The notes beneath the pieces were generated by a model, which had not been told where the DNA came from, did not search any database, and was given only the letters and a program-made list of their open reading frames with translations. Shown piece after piece: positions 49,667 to 58,978 of a stretch of 64,000 nt of DNA. The stretch is from Streptomyces sp. NBC_01275 (GTDB lineage: Bacteria; Actinomycetota; Actinomycetes; Streptomycetales; Streptomycetaceae): positions 4,154,001 through 4,218,000 of the forward strand of contig NZ_JAPEOZ010000001.1 in assembly GCF_026340655.1 (NCBI RefSeq), read 5' to 3'. Each line of letters opens with the position of its first letter. The stretch's first letter is position 1. Both the position numbers and the translations under genes were made by a program.

Positions 49667-50775
49667 ACGCGAACACGTCCCGGCAGAACCCGGCCGAGTG
49701 GGATGAGAGCGCAGAGCTCCTGTCCCGGACAGCGCGGGACCTGCCGACGGGCCGTCACCAGTTCCACAAGGAGCGTCTGATGGCCCAGATCCACGACATG
49801 CAGCAGCAGGACTCCCGCGCGACCACGGCCGCTTCCGCCGCCCCCGCGAAGGTACGACGGCTGCGGCTGCCGCGTCCGGCGATCGCGCTGCCCGCACTGG
49901 TGGCGGCCGTGGCGGCGGCGGTCGTCGCCGGTACGACGATGACGAACAGCAGCGGGGTCAGGGACGGCGGCGTCGCCACCGGGCCCGCCCTGACCACGAA
50001 GATCGGGGCCGCGACCACCGACGGCCTGCCCCAGCTCCTCGACCAGATCTCGCTGGCGGCGGCCTCCGCCGGCGCTCACCCGACCGTCAAGCCCGGCCAG
50101 TACGTCTACATCGAGTCCAAGACGGCCGACACCTTCATCAAGACGGTCAACGACAAGAGCTTCCTGGCCAGCACCACGCTGCACAAGCGTCAGATCTGGG
50201 AGTCCGCGGACGGCGTCAAGGGCTGGCTGATCGACCCCGCCGTCAACGACAGCCCCGAGGGCGAGACCCTGACCCTGCCGGACGAGCAGGGCAACACCCC
50301 CAAGGCGCATCTGGGCGCTCCGTCGTACGACTACCTGACCAAGCTGCCCACCGATCCCGACGCCCTGCTGACCAAGATCTACAAGGAGACCAAGGGCCAG
50401 GGAAACACCCCTGACCAGCAGGCCTTCGCCACCATCGGCGACCTGCTCAGCGAGAGCTACCCGCCCGCCGAGCTCTACTCGGCGCTGTTCAAGGCCGCCG
50501 CGAAGATCCCCGGGGTCGTGGTCGTCGACGACGCGGTGGACGCGGTCGGGCGGCACGGCGTCGCGGTGGCCCGGCTGGACAAGACCAGCGGTGAGCGCGA
50601 GGAATGGATCTTCGACAAGAAGACCCATGTCTTCCTGGGCGAGCGCAGTGTCCAGGTGCGGCAGCTCAGCGGCGACGACGCCCTGATCAAGCCCGGCACG
50701 GTGAACTACACCAGCGCCATCCTCAAGCGAGCCATCGTGGACGGGATCAAGCAGACCCCGTCGCAGTCCGGCTGA
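49663..50775 (+). CDS. CU044_5270 family membrane protein, putative ECF partner (copy 2)
   Basis: 370 residues. Cytoplasmic N-terminus (about 75 residues), one membrane helix (AIALPALVAAVAAAVVAGTT) and an extracytoplasmic domain with motifs shared with the copy at 7286: GQYVYIESKTADTF, RQIWESADGVKG, KLPTDPDALLTKIYKET, AAAKIPGVVVVDDAVDAVGR and EEWIFDKKTHVFLGERSVQV. The N-terminal part probably contacts the sigma factor; this is inferred from gene order. Its better membrane helix suggests this copy is the more typical one. Confidence 0.87.
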   Translation: MNANTSRQNPAEWDESAELLSRTARDLPTGRHQFHKERLMAQIHDMQQQDSRATTAASAAPAKVRRLRLPRPAIALPALVAAVAAAVVAGTTMTNSSGVRDGGVATGPALTTKIGAATTDGLPQLLDQISLAAASAGAHPTVKPGQYVYIESKTADTFIKTVNDKSFLASTTLHKRQIWESADGVKGWLIDPAVNDSPEGETLTLPDEQGNTPKAHLGAPSYDYLTKLPTDPDALLTKIYKETKGQGNTPDQQAFATIGDLLSESYPPAELYSALFKAAAKIPGVVVVDDAVDAVGRHGVAVARLDKTSGEREEWIFDKKTHVFLGERSVQVRQLSGDDALIKPGTVNYTSAILKRAIVDGIKQTPSQSG

Positions 50776-50789
50776 GCACATCGGAAAAA

Positions 50790-50937
50790 CTTCGAAACAT
50801 TCGAAGCGAAAACATTCGTAATTTGATCTACGAAAGGGAGCTGCCTCTTGTCGACCACCATGAGGCCGCTCCCTTAGAGCCTCCCACCAGGCCGAATATG
50901 CTTCCTCCGAATTCCTCGCCAGAGCGAACGTTTCGCA
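50790..50937 (+). promoter_or_regulatory. Cluster of CGAA/TTCG palindromes before the xylanase gene
   Basis: CTTCGAA-ACA-TTCGAAG (50790-50806, perfect) and GCGAA-CGT-TTCGC (50925-50937, perfect), with further CGAAAACATTCG and CCGAAACTATTG near-matches. They resemble the CGAAA-N-TTTCG elements reported upstream of Streptomyces xylanase genes. A stem GGGAGC..GCTCCC with inner GCCTC..GAGGC (50836-50873) in between may terminate the ECF operon. Confidence 0.55.
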
Positions 50938-51050
50938 TTGCCTGCCGAAACTATTGACAGTTGACAGGGTCAAACCAAAACTGTCCGCCACTGGCACCCA
51001 CTCCTTCACCCGCACGAGAAGGACGAGAAGGACGAGGAGGAAGCAAGCAC

Positions 51051-52382
51051 ATGAACGACGCACCCGCACACGGCCGTTTCAGGCTGTTCCTCAGCAGTGT
51101 CTGCACCCTGCTGCTGGTCGCCGTGGCCGCGATGGCGCTGCCCGGCACCGCGCACGCCGACACGGTCGTCACCACGAACCAGACCGGCACCAACAACGGT
51201 TACTACTACTCGTTCTGGACCGACGCACCGGGCACGGTCTCCATGAACCTGGGCTCCGGCGGCAACTACAGCACCACCTGGAGGAACACCGGGAACTTCG
51301 TCGCCGGCAAGGGCTGGAGCACCGGCGCACGCAGGAACGTGACCTACTCGGGCACCTTCAACCCGTCCGGAAACGCCTACCTGGCTCTCTACGGATGGAC
51401 GGCGAACCCGCTCGTGGAGTACTACATCGTCGACAACTGGGGCACCTACCGGCCCACGGGAACGTACAAGGGCACCGTCACCAGCGACGGCGGCACGTAC
51501 GACATCTACAAGACGACGCGGTACAACGCCCCGTCCGTCGAGGGCACGCGCACCTTCGACCAGTACTGGAGCGTCCGGCAGTCGAAGCGGACGGGCGGCA
51601 CCATCACCGCCGGCAACCACTTCGACGCCTGGGCCCGCGCCGGAATGCCCCTGGGCAGCTTCAGCTACTACATGATCCTCGCGACCGAGGGCTACCAGAG
51701 CAGCGGAAGCTCCAACATCACGGTGAACAACGCCGTCTCAGCCGTCTCGGCACCCTCGGCCGCCTCGGCGCAGGAGGTCCCCTCGGCGCAGGCGGCGCAG
51801 GCGGCGGCCTGCACCGGGTACGTCGGCCTCACCTTCGACGACGGACCGTCCGCCACCACCCCGAACCTGCTCAACGCGCTGAAACAGAACGGGCTGCGGG
51901 CCACCATGTTCAACGAGGGCCGGTACGCCGCCGCCAACCCGGCGCAGGTACGAGCCCAGGTCGCCGCCGGGATGTGGGTCGGCAACCACAGCTACACCCA
52001 CCCGCATCTGACCCAGCAGAGCCAGGCGCAGATCGACTCCGAGATCTCCCGGACCCAACAGGCGATCGCGGCGGCGGGCGGCGGCACGCCGAAGCTGTTC
52101 CGGCCGCCCTACGGCGAGACGAACGCGACGGTGAAGGCGGTCGAGGCCAAGTACGGCCTGACCGAGATCATCTGGAACGTCGACTCCCAGGACTGGAACG
52201 GCGCGAGCGTCGACGCGATCGTCGCCGCCGCCGGCCGGCTCACCGACGGCCAGGTCATCCTCATGCACGACTGGCCCGCCAACACGGTCGCGGCGATCCC
52301 GCGCATCGCCCAGGGCCTGGCCGGCCGCGGCCTGTGCGCCGGGGCGATCTCCCCGCAGACCGGCCGCGCCGTCGCCCCCTGA
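51051..52382 (+). CDS. Bifunctional GH11 xylanase / CE4 acetylxylan esterase
   Basis: 443 residues, secreted (signal peptide 1-36, ends GTAHA-DT). GH11 domain 37-222: nucleophile E123 in [13 protein letters not shown], acid/base E213 in ATEGYQSSG. An Ala/Ser/Gln linker joins a CE4 (NodB) deacetylase domain 254-440: TFDDGPS (261-267), H313 and H317 in [15 protein letters not shown] (351-356), [15 protein letters not shown]. It hydrolyses xylan backbone and removes acetyl groups, two steps joined in one chain. There is no carbohydrate-binding module. GAGGAGG precedes ATG 51051. Confidence 0.93.
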   Translation: MNDAPAHGRFRLFLSSVCTLLLVAVAAMALPGTAHADTVVTTNQTGTNNGYYYSFWTDAPGTVSMNLGSGGNYSTTWRNTGNFVAGKGWSTGARRNVTYSGTFNPSGNAYLALYGWTANPLVEYYIVDNWGTYRPTGTYKGTVTSDGGTYDIYKTTRYNAPSVEGTRTFDQYWSVRQSKRTGGTITAGNHFDAWARAGMPLGSFSYYMILATEGYQSSGSSNITVNNAVSAVSAPSAASAQEVPSAQAAQAAACTGYVGLTFDDGPSATTPNLLNALKQNGLRATMFNEGRYAAANPAQVRAQVAAGMWVGNHSYTHPHLTQQSQAQIDSEISRTQQAIAAAGGGTPKLFRPPYGETNATVKAVEAKYGLTEIIWNVDSQDWNGASVDAIVAAAGRLTDGQVILMHDWPANTVAAIPRIAQGLAGRGLCAGAISPQTGRAVAP

Positions 52383-52400
52383 CCGCCAGGCACAACGGGA

Positions 52401-52444
52401 ACGCCCGAAGGGTGATCACCGCTTCTTCTTCCCTTCGGGCGTTT
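52401..52444. terminator. Bidirectional terminator overlapping a gene end
   Basis: A 13-bp perfect stem AACGCCCGAAGGG / CCCTTCGGGCGTT with an 18-nt loop, 18 nt after the xylanase stop. The right arm and part of the loop encode the last residues (ETPEGKKKR) of the convergent minus-strand gene. Confidence 0.8.
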
Positions 52445-53435
52445 CCGAGCCTCTGCCGGGAGTTCTGACGTTGTCCAGCAGGAGCTGACCCTGCTCGTCG
52501 ACCGAGCGCGTCACGGCCTCCTGCAGGATGCCGAAGGCGACGGCCCACGCGACGATCTGCGACGAGGTGTCCAGCGCCGTCAGGCCGGGGAAGAACCGGC
52601 CGCTGATCAGCACCAGGCCGATCACGGCGGTGAGCGCGCCGACCGGGAGTCTCAGAAGGAGCAGGCTCATGGTGACGTGATAGGGCCCCGACGTCCCCCG
52701 GACCTTGCGCAGCGAGACCGCGCCGGCCACGGCGGCCGCGAGCAGGCCGACGAACTCGACGAACCAGACGCCCTGCCAACTCGGGCTGTCTCCCAGGGGG
52801 CAGACGTTCAGCTTCGAGTGGACGTCGTCCGGGTTCTGCTGAAAACAGAAACGTGCGCCGACGTCCGGGTCCAAAAACGCGAACAGGGCGAACCCGGCGG
52901 CGATGACCGCCATCGCCGCCGTGGCCGCGCACACGATGTGGGTGAAGCTGCGCACCCGCGCCCGCTCGGCCTCTTCCGCGAGGTAGGCGGCGTGCAGCAC
53001 ACCGACGGCGAGTTCCCGGTTCTGCTCCGTCAAAAGACGGGAGCCCTTTTCGAGCTGTTGCAGCCTCAGGTCGTCGGGATGCAGATGCAGCCGCGCCTGC
53101 ACCAGGACAGGAAGGCCCTTCCACAGCAGCTCGTCTGCCGGGACCAGGCGCAGAATGCCGACTTCGGCCTCGTGGATGTTCGCCTGTGCCCGATCCGTCG
53201 ACGTGCCGGTGAAGCGGGACAACCGCCCGCTGTCGATGAGGGCTTCCCTGGCGGCCTGAAGGTGCTCTTTCGCTTTGGCGATCAGCTCCAGGTCCGGTGC
53301 GTCGACGACGCCGTCCTTCGCGAGGCGCTTCTCGATGCGGTTGATCTGGCTCTGCAGATCCGCGATATGGGCCGTCAGCCGCTGGCACCAGGCAGGGGCC
53401 GAGATGTCGGCGACATCTCCGTCGCGATCGACCAT
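52416..53435 (-). CDS. Hypothetical membrane protein with N-terminal coiled coil
   Basis: 339 residues. The N-terminal 120 residues are helical and charged (AHIADLQSQINRIEKRLAKD), likely coiled coil. Then come four hydrophobic segments (IVCAATAAMAVIAAGFALFA; GVWFVEFVGLLAAAVAGAVS; VTMSLLLLRLPVGALTAVIG; SSQIVAWAVAFGILQEAVTR) with a Cys-containing loop (FCFQQN, NVCPLG) between the first two. No family recognised. Divergent from the slipin gene, with which it may be functionally linked. Start uncertain among ATG 53435 and GTG 53444. Confidence 0.7.
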   Translation of the reverse strand: MVDRDGDVADISAPAWCQRLTAHIADLQSQINRIEKRLAKDGVVDAPDLELIAKAKEHLQAAREALIDSGRLSRFTGTSTDRAQANIHEAEVGILRLVPADELLWKGLPVLVQARLHLHPDDLRLQQLEKGSRLLTEQNRELAVGVLHAAYLAEEAERARVRSFTHIVCAATAAMAVIAAGFALFAFLDPDVGARFCFQQNPDDVHSKLNVCPLGDSPSWQGVWFVEFVGLLAAAVAGAVSLRKVRGTSGPYHVTMSLLLLRLPVGALTAVIGLVLISGRFFPGLTALDTSSQIVAWAVAFGILQEAVTRSVDEQGQLLLDNVRTPGRGSETPEGKKKR

Positions 53436-53619
53436 GGGAGCCACCCGCCCTCTTCCGAGAGGCCCCCCGTCCCCTTCCATTGGAACGCGGGCCCGCGGGC
53501 CCCGCAACAGTACGCACTCCTGCGCAGTCTTTACGCACTCCTGACGCGTCCCACCGCATCCACCCGGCCCCGTCCGGTGTCCTCTTCCGTGTCTGATCAC
53601 TTCGGAGATGGGAAGTGCC

Positions 53620-54525
53620 ATGGAAGGCACCGTCGTCGCAGTCGTGGCCCTGGTCGTGCTGGGGCTGCTCGTGCTGCGCAGTGGGATGCGGGTGGTCAAC
53701 CAGGTCGAGCGCGGGGTCGTGTTCCGCCTGGGCAAGGCGCTGCCGTCGTACCGGCAGCCGGGCATCACCTTCCTGATCCCGTTCGCCGACCGCATGCGCA
53801 AGGTGAACGTGCAGATCGTGACCATGCCCGTGCCCACGCAGGAGGGCATCACCAGGGACAACGTGTCGGTGAAGGTCGACGCGGTCGTCTACTTCCGGGT
53901 GACCGACCCCCTTCAGGCCGCGATCGAGGTGCAGGACTACGTCTTCGCCGTCGGGCAGGTCGCCCAGTCCTCCCTCCGTTCCATCATCGGCAAGAGCGAC
54001 CTGGACGACCTGCTGTCGGACCGGGAACGGCTGCACGAGGGGCTCGCGCTGATGATCGACAGCCCGGCCGCCGGCTGGGGCGTCCACATCGACCGCGTCG
54101 AGATCAAGGACGTACAGCTGCCGGAGTCGTTGAAGCGGTCCATGTCCCGGCAGGCGGAGGCCGAGCGGGAGCGGCGGGCCCGGGTCATCACGGCGGACGG
54201 CGAGTTCCAGGCGGCGCAGCAGCTCGCCAACGCCTCGCGGATCATGTCCGACACGCCCGAGGCGATGCAGCTGCGGCTGCTGCAGACCGTGGTCGAGGTC
54301 GCGGCCGAGAAGAACTCGACGCTCGTGATGCCGTTCCCGGTGGAGCTGCTGCGCTACTTCGACAAGGCGGCCAAGCACTTCGGCGGCGACCAGAACGCCC
54401 CGACTCCCGTCGCGCCCACGCCCGTTGCCGCCACACCCGTGGTCCCTACGCCGGTTGCGTCGCCGGAGACTCCTGCCGCTCCGGACTCCCCGGCCGCGCC
54501 CGCCGCTGCTGTCGAGCAAGCGTAG
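53620..54525 (+). CDS. Slipin/stomatin-like SPFH protein
   Basis: 301 residues. N-terminal membrane hairpin (VVAVVALVVLGLLVLRSG), SPFH domain (NQVERGVVFRLGKALPSYRQ, PGITFLIPFADRMRKVNVQI, RDNVSVKVDAVVYFRVTDP) and a helical, charged region (SMSRQAEAERERRARVITAD) that drives oligomerisation. Such proteins form membrane-bound cages and are often tied to a membrane protease, but none is adjacent. The tail is repetitive (VAPTPVAATPVVPTPV). GGGAAG before ATG 53620. Its last 80 nt overlap the convergent MFS gene. Confidence 0.9.
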   Translation: MEGTVVAVVALVVLGLLVLRSGMRVVNQVERGVVFRLGKALPSYRQPGITFLIPFADRMRKVNVQIVTMPVPTQEGITRDNVSVKVDAVVYFRVTDPLQAAIEVQDYVFAVGQVAQSSLRSIIGKSDLDDLLSDRERLHEGLALMIDSPAAGWGVHIDRVEIKDVQLPESLKRSMSRQAEAERERRARVITADGEFQAAQQLANASRIMSDTPEAMQLRLLQTVVEVAAEKNSTLVMPFPVELLRYFDKAAKHFGGDQNAPTPVAPTPVAATPVVPTPVASPETPAAPDSPAAPAAAVEQA

Positions 54526-55705
54526 CCAGCACCAGCGTCACCCCGGCGGAGGTCAGCGCCATCACCGTCATCGCCGCCCCGGGCGAGGCGAGTTGAGCCG
54601 CCGAGCCCGCCAGCGCCGCGGCCACGCCCTGCATCGTGAGCATTCCGGAGGAGTGCAACCCCAGGGCGTGGCCGCTGAGTTCGTCCGGGGTGAGGGACAT
54701 CAGCCGCTCCTGCTGGACCAGACTCGCGCCGAAGCCGACGGAGGACACGGCGGCGAGGACCGCGGCCACGGGAACCGCCGGGTGCAGGACGAAGAACCCG
54801 TACGGCAGGGCCAGCAACAGCAGGAGGGGCGTGGCCAGTCGGCGGCGTACGGCAGGCGGCACGAGACGCCCCACCGTGACGTCTCCCGCCAGCATCCCCA
54901 GCGCCCCGCAGGCGAACAGCGTCCCCGCGCTGTCGGGGGCGTAGGACACGTAGAGGGATTCGCAGCCGACCACCAGGCCGTTGGGGATCCACAGGCCCAG
55001 GTAGGTGAGGCGGCGTGGGCGGGAGGACCACAGGAGGGCGTTGGTGCGCCAGGTCGCCGCGACGGACGGGCGGCCCGACGCCCGCGGCGGCCGGCCGGAC
55101 AGGCCCAGACGCAGGCCGACCGACGCGGCCAGATACAGCCCGGCCGCCAGCAGCAGCGCCACGCGCGGCGACAGCGCGGTCAGCAGCACCCCGCCCGTCG
55201 CGAACCCGACGACCTGCGTGAGCCCGCTCATCATGTTGAACACCGAACGCCCCAGCAGATAGCCGGCCTTGCCGTCCCGGCCGCCCTCGACGCCCGTCGA
55301 CAGGATCTCGTTCAGCAGACCCCAGCGGACTCCCCCGCCGAGCGACGCGATCAGACCGAGGACGAGTACGACGGTGAAGAGCGCCCAGATCGGCAGGCCG
55401 GGCAGCGACATCAACGCCGTACCGGCCGCGAAGGCGAGCGCGACGCCCGCCATCGTCGCCCGGGGCGGCAGCCGGTCGGCCGCCGAGAGGAGGGTGGTCG
55501 CGCCCAGCACCTGGGCCAGGGACGGGCCGAACATGCTGACCGCGGACAGCAGCGGTGAGTCCGTCGCCCGGTACACCAGGGTGGCGAGGGCCAGACCGCC
55601 CACGGTCTGGGCCGCGCCCTGGGCGGCCGAGGTCAGGAAGAGCGGGGTGAACTCCGGGGTGCGGAAGAGCTGTCGGTAGCCCTGGGGGCGTGGGTCGGTA
55701 CGCAT
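54446..55705 (-). CDS. MFS transporter, DHA3/enterobactin-exporter-like
   Basis: 419 residues, about 11-12 membrane helices: LFLTSAAQGAAQTVGGLALA, TLLSAADRLPPRATMAGVAL, ALFTVVLVLGLIASLGGGVR, LALPYGFFVLHPAVPVAAVL and others. It probably exports a drug or metabolite. Divergent from an ArsR-type regulator, with a palindrome TTTCGC-N6-GCGAAA between the start codons. Its 3' end overlaps the slipin gene end by 80 nt on the other strand. Confidence 0.85.
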   Translation of the reverse strand: MRTDPRPQGYRQLFRTPEFTPLFLTSAAQGAAQTVGGLALATLVYRATDSPLLSAVSMFGPSLAQVLGATTLLSAADRLPPRATMAGVALAFAAGTALMSLPGLPIWALFTVVLVLGLIASLGGGVRWGLLNEILSTGVEGGRDGKAGYLLGRSVFNMMSGLTQVVGFATGGVLLTALSPRVALLLAAGLYLAASVGLRLGLSGRPPRASGRPSVAATWRTNALLWSSRPRRLTYLGLWIPNGLVVGCESLYVSYAPDSAGTLFACGALGMLAGDVTVGRLVPPAVRRRLATPLLLLLALPYGFFVLHPAVPVAAVLAAVSSVGFGASLVQQERLMSLTPDELSGHALGLHSSGMLTMQGVAAALAGSAAQLASPGAAMTVMALTSAGVTLVLATLARQQRRARPGSPERQESPATQPA

Positions 55706-55743
55706 GAGCGGAGTCTGGGACGGTCCCGGCGACGGTCGTATTG

Positions 55744-55761
55744 TTTCGCGCAGAAGCGAAA
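55744..55761. promoter_or_regulatory. Operator candidate between MFS and regulator genes
   Basis: TTTCGC-GCAGAA-GCGAAA, perfect 6-bp arms, in the 94-bp divergent gap. Well placed for the ArsR-type regulator to repress the exporter and itself. Confidence 0.6.
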
Positions 55762-55799
55762 GGTCCTTCAGGAACCTCGCACGGAAGGCGGGCAGTGCC

Positions 55800-56837
55800 A
55801 TGGGCTGGTGGCAGGTCAACGCCGACACGCTCGCGCGGAGTCGGTTCGTGCTGTCGCCGTACGCGGAGACCTTCGCCGCGCTGAAGCTGCTGCACGCGGG
55901 GGTGGCCACTCATCCCGGCGAGCGGGCGTGGCTGCGGGAGCAGTCGCCGGGGTACCGGCGGCGGCTCGCGGCCGATCCGGTCACCGCGCTGCTGGTGCGG
56001 TCGGGACTCGGCCGGGCGTGGATCGCGGACTTCCTGTCGCCGACGCCGAGGGACGGGGAGACGTTCGAGGAGGCGGTCGCGCGGGTGCGGGCGACCCGGC
56101 CCGAGGAGGCGCGGGCGCATCTGTTGGTCTCGCTCGCCGGGCCGCTGCCCGCCGAACTGGAGCGCGACGATCTGCCCGAGCGCGCGGCGGCGCTCCTGGA
56201 GTACGTCTGGCAGGAGACCGTACGGCCGTCCTGGGACCGGCGTCGGCGGGTCCTGGAGGCCGATGTCGTCGCGCGGACCGCGCAGGTGAGCCGGGGCGGC
56301 TGGGCGGCCGTCCTGGACTCGTTGCGCCCGGGGACACGGTGGCTCGGGGAGAGCCGGTTCCAGGTCAATCTGCACGAGTATCCGCCCCGCGAGATCTCCG
56401 GGGCCGAGCTGGTCTTCGTGCCGGTCACCCCACGGACCGGGTGGGTGTCGTGGGAGGCACGGGAGCGGTACGCCGTGGTCTACCCGTGCGTCGGAGTGCT
56501 GGCGGAGGACCACCGGGAGCGGGCGCGGGCGGTGCCGGCCACGCTGGGAGCCCTGCTGGGCCCGGCGCGGGCCGCGGTGCTGATCCTGCTCGGCGAGAGC
56601 CCCCTGACCACCACCCAGCTGACCGCCCTCACCGGGCAGGGCCTCGGCTCCGTGGGCCGCCATCTGCGGGTACTCCTCGACGCGGGTCTGGTGGAGCGGC
56701 GGCGGGCGGGGCGGGCGGTGCTCTATTCGCGGACGGGGGCGGGCGAGGTGCTGGTGCGGGCGCAGGCGCGGGAAACCGGACAGTCCCGGAAAACGGAGGG
56801 AGCCCCCGGAAGCCGTCCCGTCACCGGGCGGAGCTAG
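55800..56837 (+). CDS. ArsR-family regulator with N-terminal DUF5937-like domain
   Basis: 345 residues. A long N-terminal region (SRFVLSPYAETFAALKLLHA; WQETVRPSWDRRRRVLEADV; GRSRF-type beta segment) precedes a C-terminal ArsR wHTH: AVLILLGESPLTTTQLTALT, GSVGRHLRVLLDAGLVERRR, AGRAVLYSRTGAGEVLV. This layout is common in actinomycete regulators of adjacent MFS pumps. ATG 55800 is chosen (GGAAGG at 55783). Confidence 0.85.
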   Translation: MGWWQVNADTLARSRFVLSPYAETFAALKLLHAGVATHPGERAWLREQSPGYRRRLAADPVTALLVRSGLGRAWIADFLSPTPRDGETFEEAVARVRATRPEEARAHLLVSLAGPLPAELERDDLPERAAALLEYVWQETVRPSWDRRRRVLEADVVARTAQVSRGGWAAVLDSLRPGTRWLGESRFQVNLHEYPPREISGAELVFVPVTPRTGWVSWEARERYAVVYPCVGVLAEDHRERARAVPATLGALLGPARAAVLILLGESPLTTTQLTALTGQGLGSVGRHLRVLLDAGLVERRRAGRAVLYSRTGAGEVLVRAQARETGQSRKTEGAPGSRPVTGRS

Positions 56838-56846
56838 CATCCGAGC

Positions 56847-57350
56847 ATGACTACAGATGCCGTTTCCTCCCCCCTCAATGTCGAGATCGGTTCTCTCAAG
56901 GGCGGTTCCGCGGAGCTGTCGCAGTACGCGGGACAGGCCGTGCTCATCGTGAACGTGGCCTCCAAGTGCGGTCTGACCCCGCAGTACACGGGCCTGGAGC
57001 GACTCCAGGAGCGGTACGCGGCGCAGGGCTTCACCGTGCTCGGGGTGCCCTGCAACCAGTTCCTCGGACAGGAGCCGGGCAGCGCCGAGGAGATCGCGGA
57101 GTTCTGCTCGGCGACGTACGGCGTGACCTTCCCGCTGACCGAGAAGGTCGAGGTGAACGGCGACGCCCGGCACGCGCTGTACGACCGTCTGGTCGACTTC
57201 GCGGACGCGGAGGGCCACAGCGGCGACATCCGTTGGAACTTCGAGAAGTTCCTGATCGGCCGGGACGGCACGGTCGTGGCCCGCTTCTCGCCGCAGACCG
57301 AGCCGGAGTCGGCGGAGCTCGTGGCGGCGCTGGAGAAGGCCGTCGCCTAG
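56847..57350 (+). CDS. Glutathione peroxidase family thiol peroxidase
   Basis: 167 residues with the complete Cys-type GPx active site: NVASKCGLTPQY (peroxidatic Cys), PCNQFLGQEPG (Gln) and RWNFEKFLIGRDG (Trp, Asn). As actinomycetes lack glutathione, the reductant is probably thioredoxin or mycothiol-linked. Cytosolic. It follows the ArsR regulator by 9 nt and may be read through from it. Confidence 0.93.
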   Translation: MTTDAVSSPLNVEIGSLKGGSAELSQYAGQAVLIVNVASKCGLTPQYTGLERLQERYAAQGFTVLGVPCNQFLGQEPGSAEEIAEFCSATYGVTFPLTEKVEVNGDARHALYDRLVDFADAEGHSGDIRWNFEKFLIGRDGTVVARFSPQTEPESAELVAALEKAVA

Positions 57351-57357
57351 GCAGGTG

Positions 57358-57380
57358 TTGACCTTGCCCCTGGGGCAAGG
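57358..57380 (+). promoter_or_regulatory. MerR-type promoter palindrome
   Basis: TTGACC (-35 like, 57358-57363) runs into CCTTGCCCC-T-GGGGCAAGG (57362-57380), a perfect 9-bp inverted repeat of the type that fills the over-long spacer of MerR-regulated promoters. It is 38 nt before the MerR gene, pointing to autoregulation. Confidence 0.75.
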
Positions 57381-57417
57381 CGGAACGTCTCCTCACCGGG
57401 CGGAAAGGACCCGCCCG

Positions 57418-58290
57418 GTGACGGAGGATGCTGTGGTGGACGACGAACTGCTCACCATCGGCGCGTTCGCGGCCCGGGCCCGGCTGTCGGCCAAAGCCCT
57501 ACGGCTGTACGACCGCCTGGGACTGCTGTCGCCGGCCCACGTCGACGAGGTCAGCGGCTACCGCTACTACCGCGCCGACCAGGCCGAGCGAGCCCGCCTC
57601 GTGGCCCTGCTACGACAGCTCGACATGCCGCTCGCCCGGATCGCCGAGCTGGTCGAGGCGGACGGCACGGACGCGGCCGCACTGCTCGCCGCGTACTGGA
57701 CGGACGTCGAGACCCGGGTCGCCGGACAGCGCACGCTCGCCGAGTACCTCCGTGGACGACTGTCGGGGAGGAGCTCCGAGATGTACGGAAGGTTCGTGGT
57801 CGAGACGGTCGAGGTGCCGGAGCAGGTGCTGATCACCGAGACACGGCACACGCTGGCGGACGAGCTGCCGGCGTGGATCGGGGCCTCGCTGGGGCGTCTG
57901 GAGGCGGCGGCGAAGGAGTGCGGGGGCGTGACCGCCGCGCCGTTCGTCGCCTACCACGCCGAGGTGTCGATGGAGAGCGACGGCCCCGCCGAGTCCTGTG
58001 TGCCGGTCGCGGACGAGGCGGCTGCCCGGGCGTGGGCCGAGAAGCAGGGCCGGACCTGGCAGACGAAGGTCCGCGTGGAACCGGCCCGGCGACTCGTCTA
58101 CACCCGCATCACCAAGGCCCAGGTGGCCCACCCGCAGATCATGGCCGCCTTCGAGGCGGTGGAGCAGTGGGTCGCCGCCCACGGGCTCCGGTACGCCGGC
58201 CCGTGCCGCGAGGTGTACTTCGCGGACTGGGACACGGCGGGCCCGGACGACCCGGTGTGCGACGTGGCGTTCCCGGTGCAGCGGGCCTAG
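57418..58290 (+). CDS. MerR-family regulator with GyrI-like effector domain
   Basis: 290 residues. N-terminal MerR HTH (LLTIGAFAARARLSAKALRL, YDRLGLLSPAHVDEVSGYRY), a coiled-coil dimerisation helix, then a GyrI-like small-molecule-binding domain (VPEQVLITETRHTLADELPA; FVAYHAEVSMESDGPAESCV; EVYFADWDTAGPDDPVCDVA). Of the BmrR/multidrug-sensing type. GTG 57418 with GGAAAGGA is preferred. Confidence 0.9.
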   Translation: MTEDAVVDDELLTIGAFAARARLSAKALRLYDRLGLLSPAHVDEVSGYRYYRADQAERARLVALLRQLDMPLARIAELVEADGTDAAALLAAYWTDVETRVAGQRTLAEYLRGRLSGRSSEMYGRFVVETVEVPEQVLITETRHTLADELPAWIGASLGRLEAAAKECGGVTAAPFVAYHAEVSMESDGPAESCVPVADEAAARAWAEKQGRTWQTKVRVEPARRLVYTRITKAQVAHPQIMAAFEAVEQWVAAHGLRYAGPCREVYFADWDTAGPDDPVCDVAFPVQRA

Positions 58291-58334
58291 CGCTCCAGTG
58301 CCCGGCGGGGCTGACGCTCCAGGGCCCGGAGGGG

Positions 58335-58811
58335 CTAGCCGAACTGGCCGGGCTGGTAGTCGCCGCCGGGCTGCCGGATGATGACGTTCAGGCGGTTGGC
58401 CGTGTTCATGAAGGCGATGACCGTCACCAGGGTGGCGAGCTGGTCCTCGTCGTAGTGCTTGGCGGCGTTCGCCCAGACCTCGTCCGTGACGCCGCCGGCC
58501 GCGTCGGCGATACGGGTGCCCTGCTCCGTCAGCTCCAGGGCGGCGCGCTCGGCGTCGGTGAAGACCCTGGCCTCCCGCCAGGCCGCGACCAGGTGGAGGC
58601 GGGTCGGGGTCTCCCCGGCGTGTGCGGCGTCCTTGGTGTGCATGTCGACGCAGAAACCGCAGCCGTTGATCTGACTCGCCCGGAGCATCACGAGTTCCCG
58701 GGTCACGGGCGGCAGCGCCGAGTCCGAGACGAGCGCCTTGCCCGCGGAGACGATGTGCTTCAACGCCTTGGCCGCGTGCGGGCTTTCCATGAGGTTCAAG
58801 CGGGCTTCCAT
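58335..58811 (-). CDS. AhpD-like carboxymuconolactone decarboxylase family protein
   Basis: 158 residues. The CxxC redox motif NGCGFCVDMHTKDA with its partner His marks an AhpD-type alkylhydroperoxidase-like enzyme. Further helices follow (ALELTEQGTRIADAAGGVTD, LATLVTVIAFMNTANRLNVI). It probably reduces peroxides or acts in oxidant defence, fitting the nearby glutathione peroxidase. AAGGAG precedes ATG 58811; the frame is open further upstream but without a ribosome-binding site. Confidence 0.9.
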   Translation of the reverse strand: MEARLNLMESPHAAKALKHIVSAGKALVSDSALPPVTRELVMLRASQINGCGFCVDMHTKDAAHAGETPTRLHLVAAWREARVFTDAERAALELTEQGTRIADAAGGVTDEVWANAAKHYDEDQLATLVTVIAFMNTANRLNVIIRQPGGDYQPGQFG

Positions 58812-58978
58812 GGTGCACTCCTTGCCGTTGTCGTCGCCGTTGTCGGCGGGTACACCTCCGAGACGAGACAGCACGGCGAGTTGTGACACGGCCTGAGTGA
58901 CCTGGCTTCAGCGACCTGGCCCGAGCAAGAGCCGAGCCCCCTCGGCAAGGACGGCGATCTCGTCGAGAGGGCTCTGTC

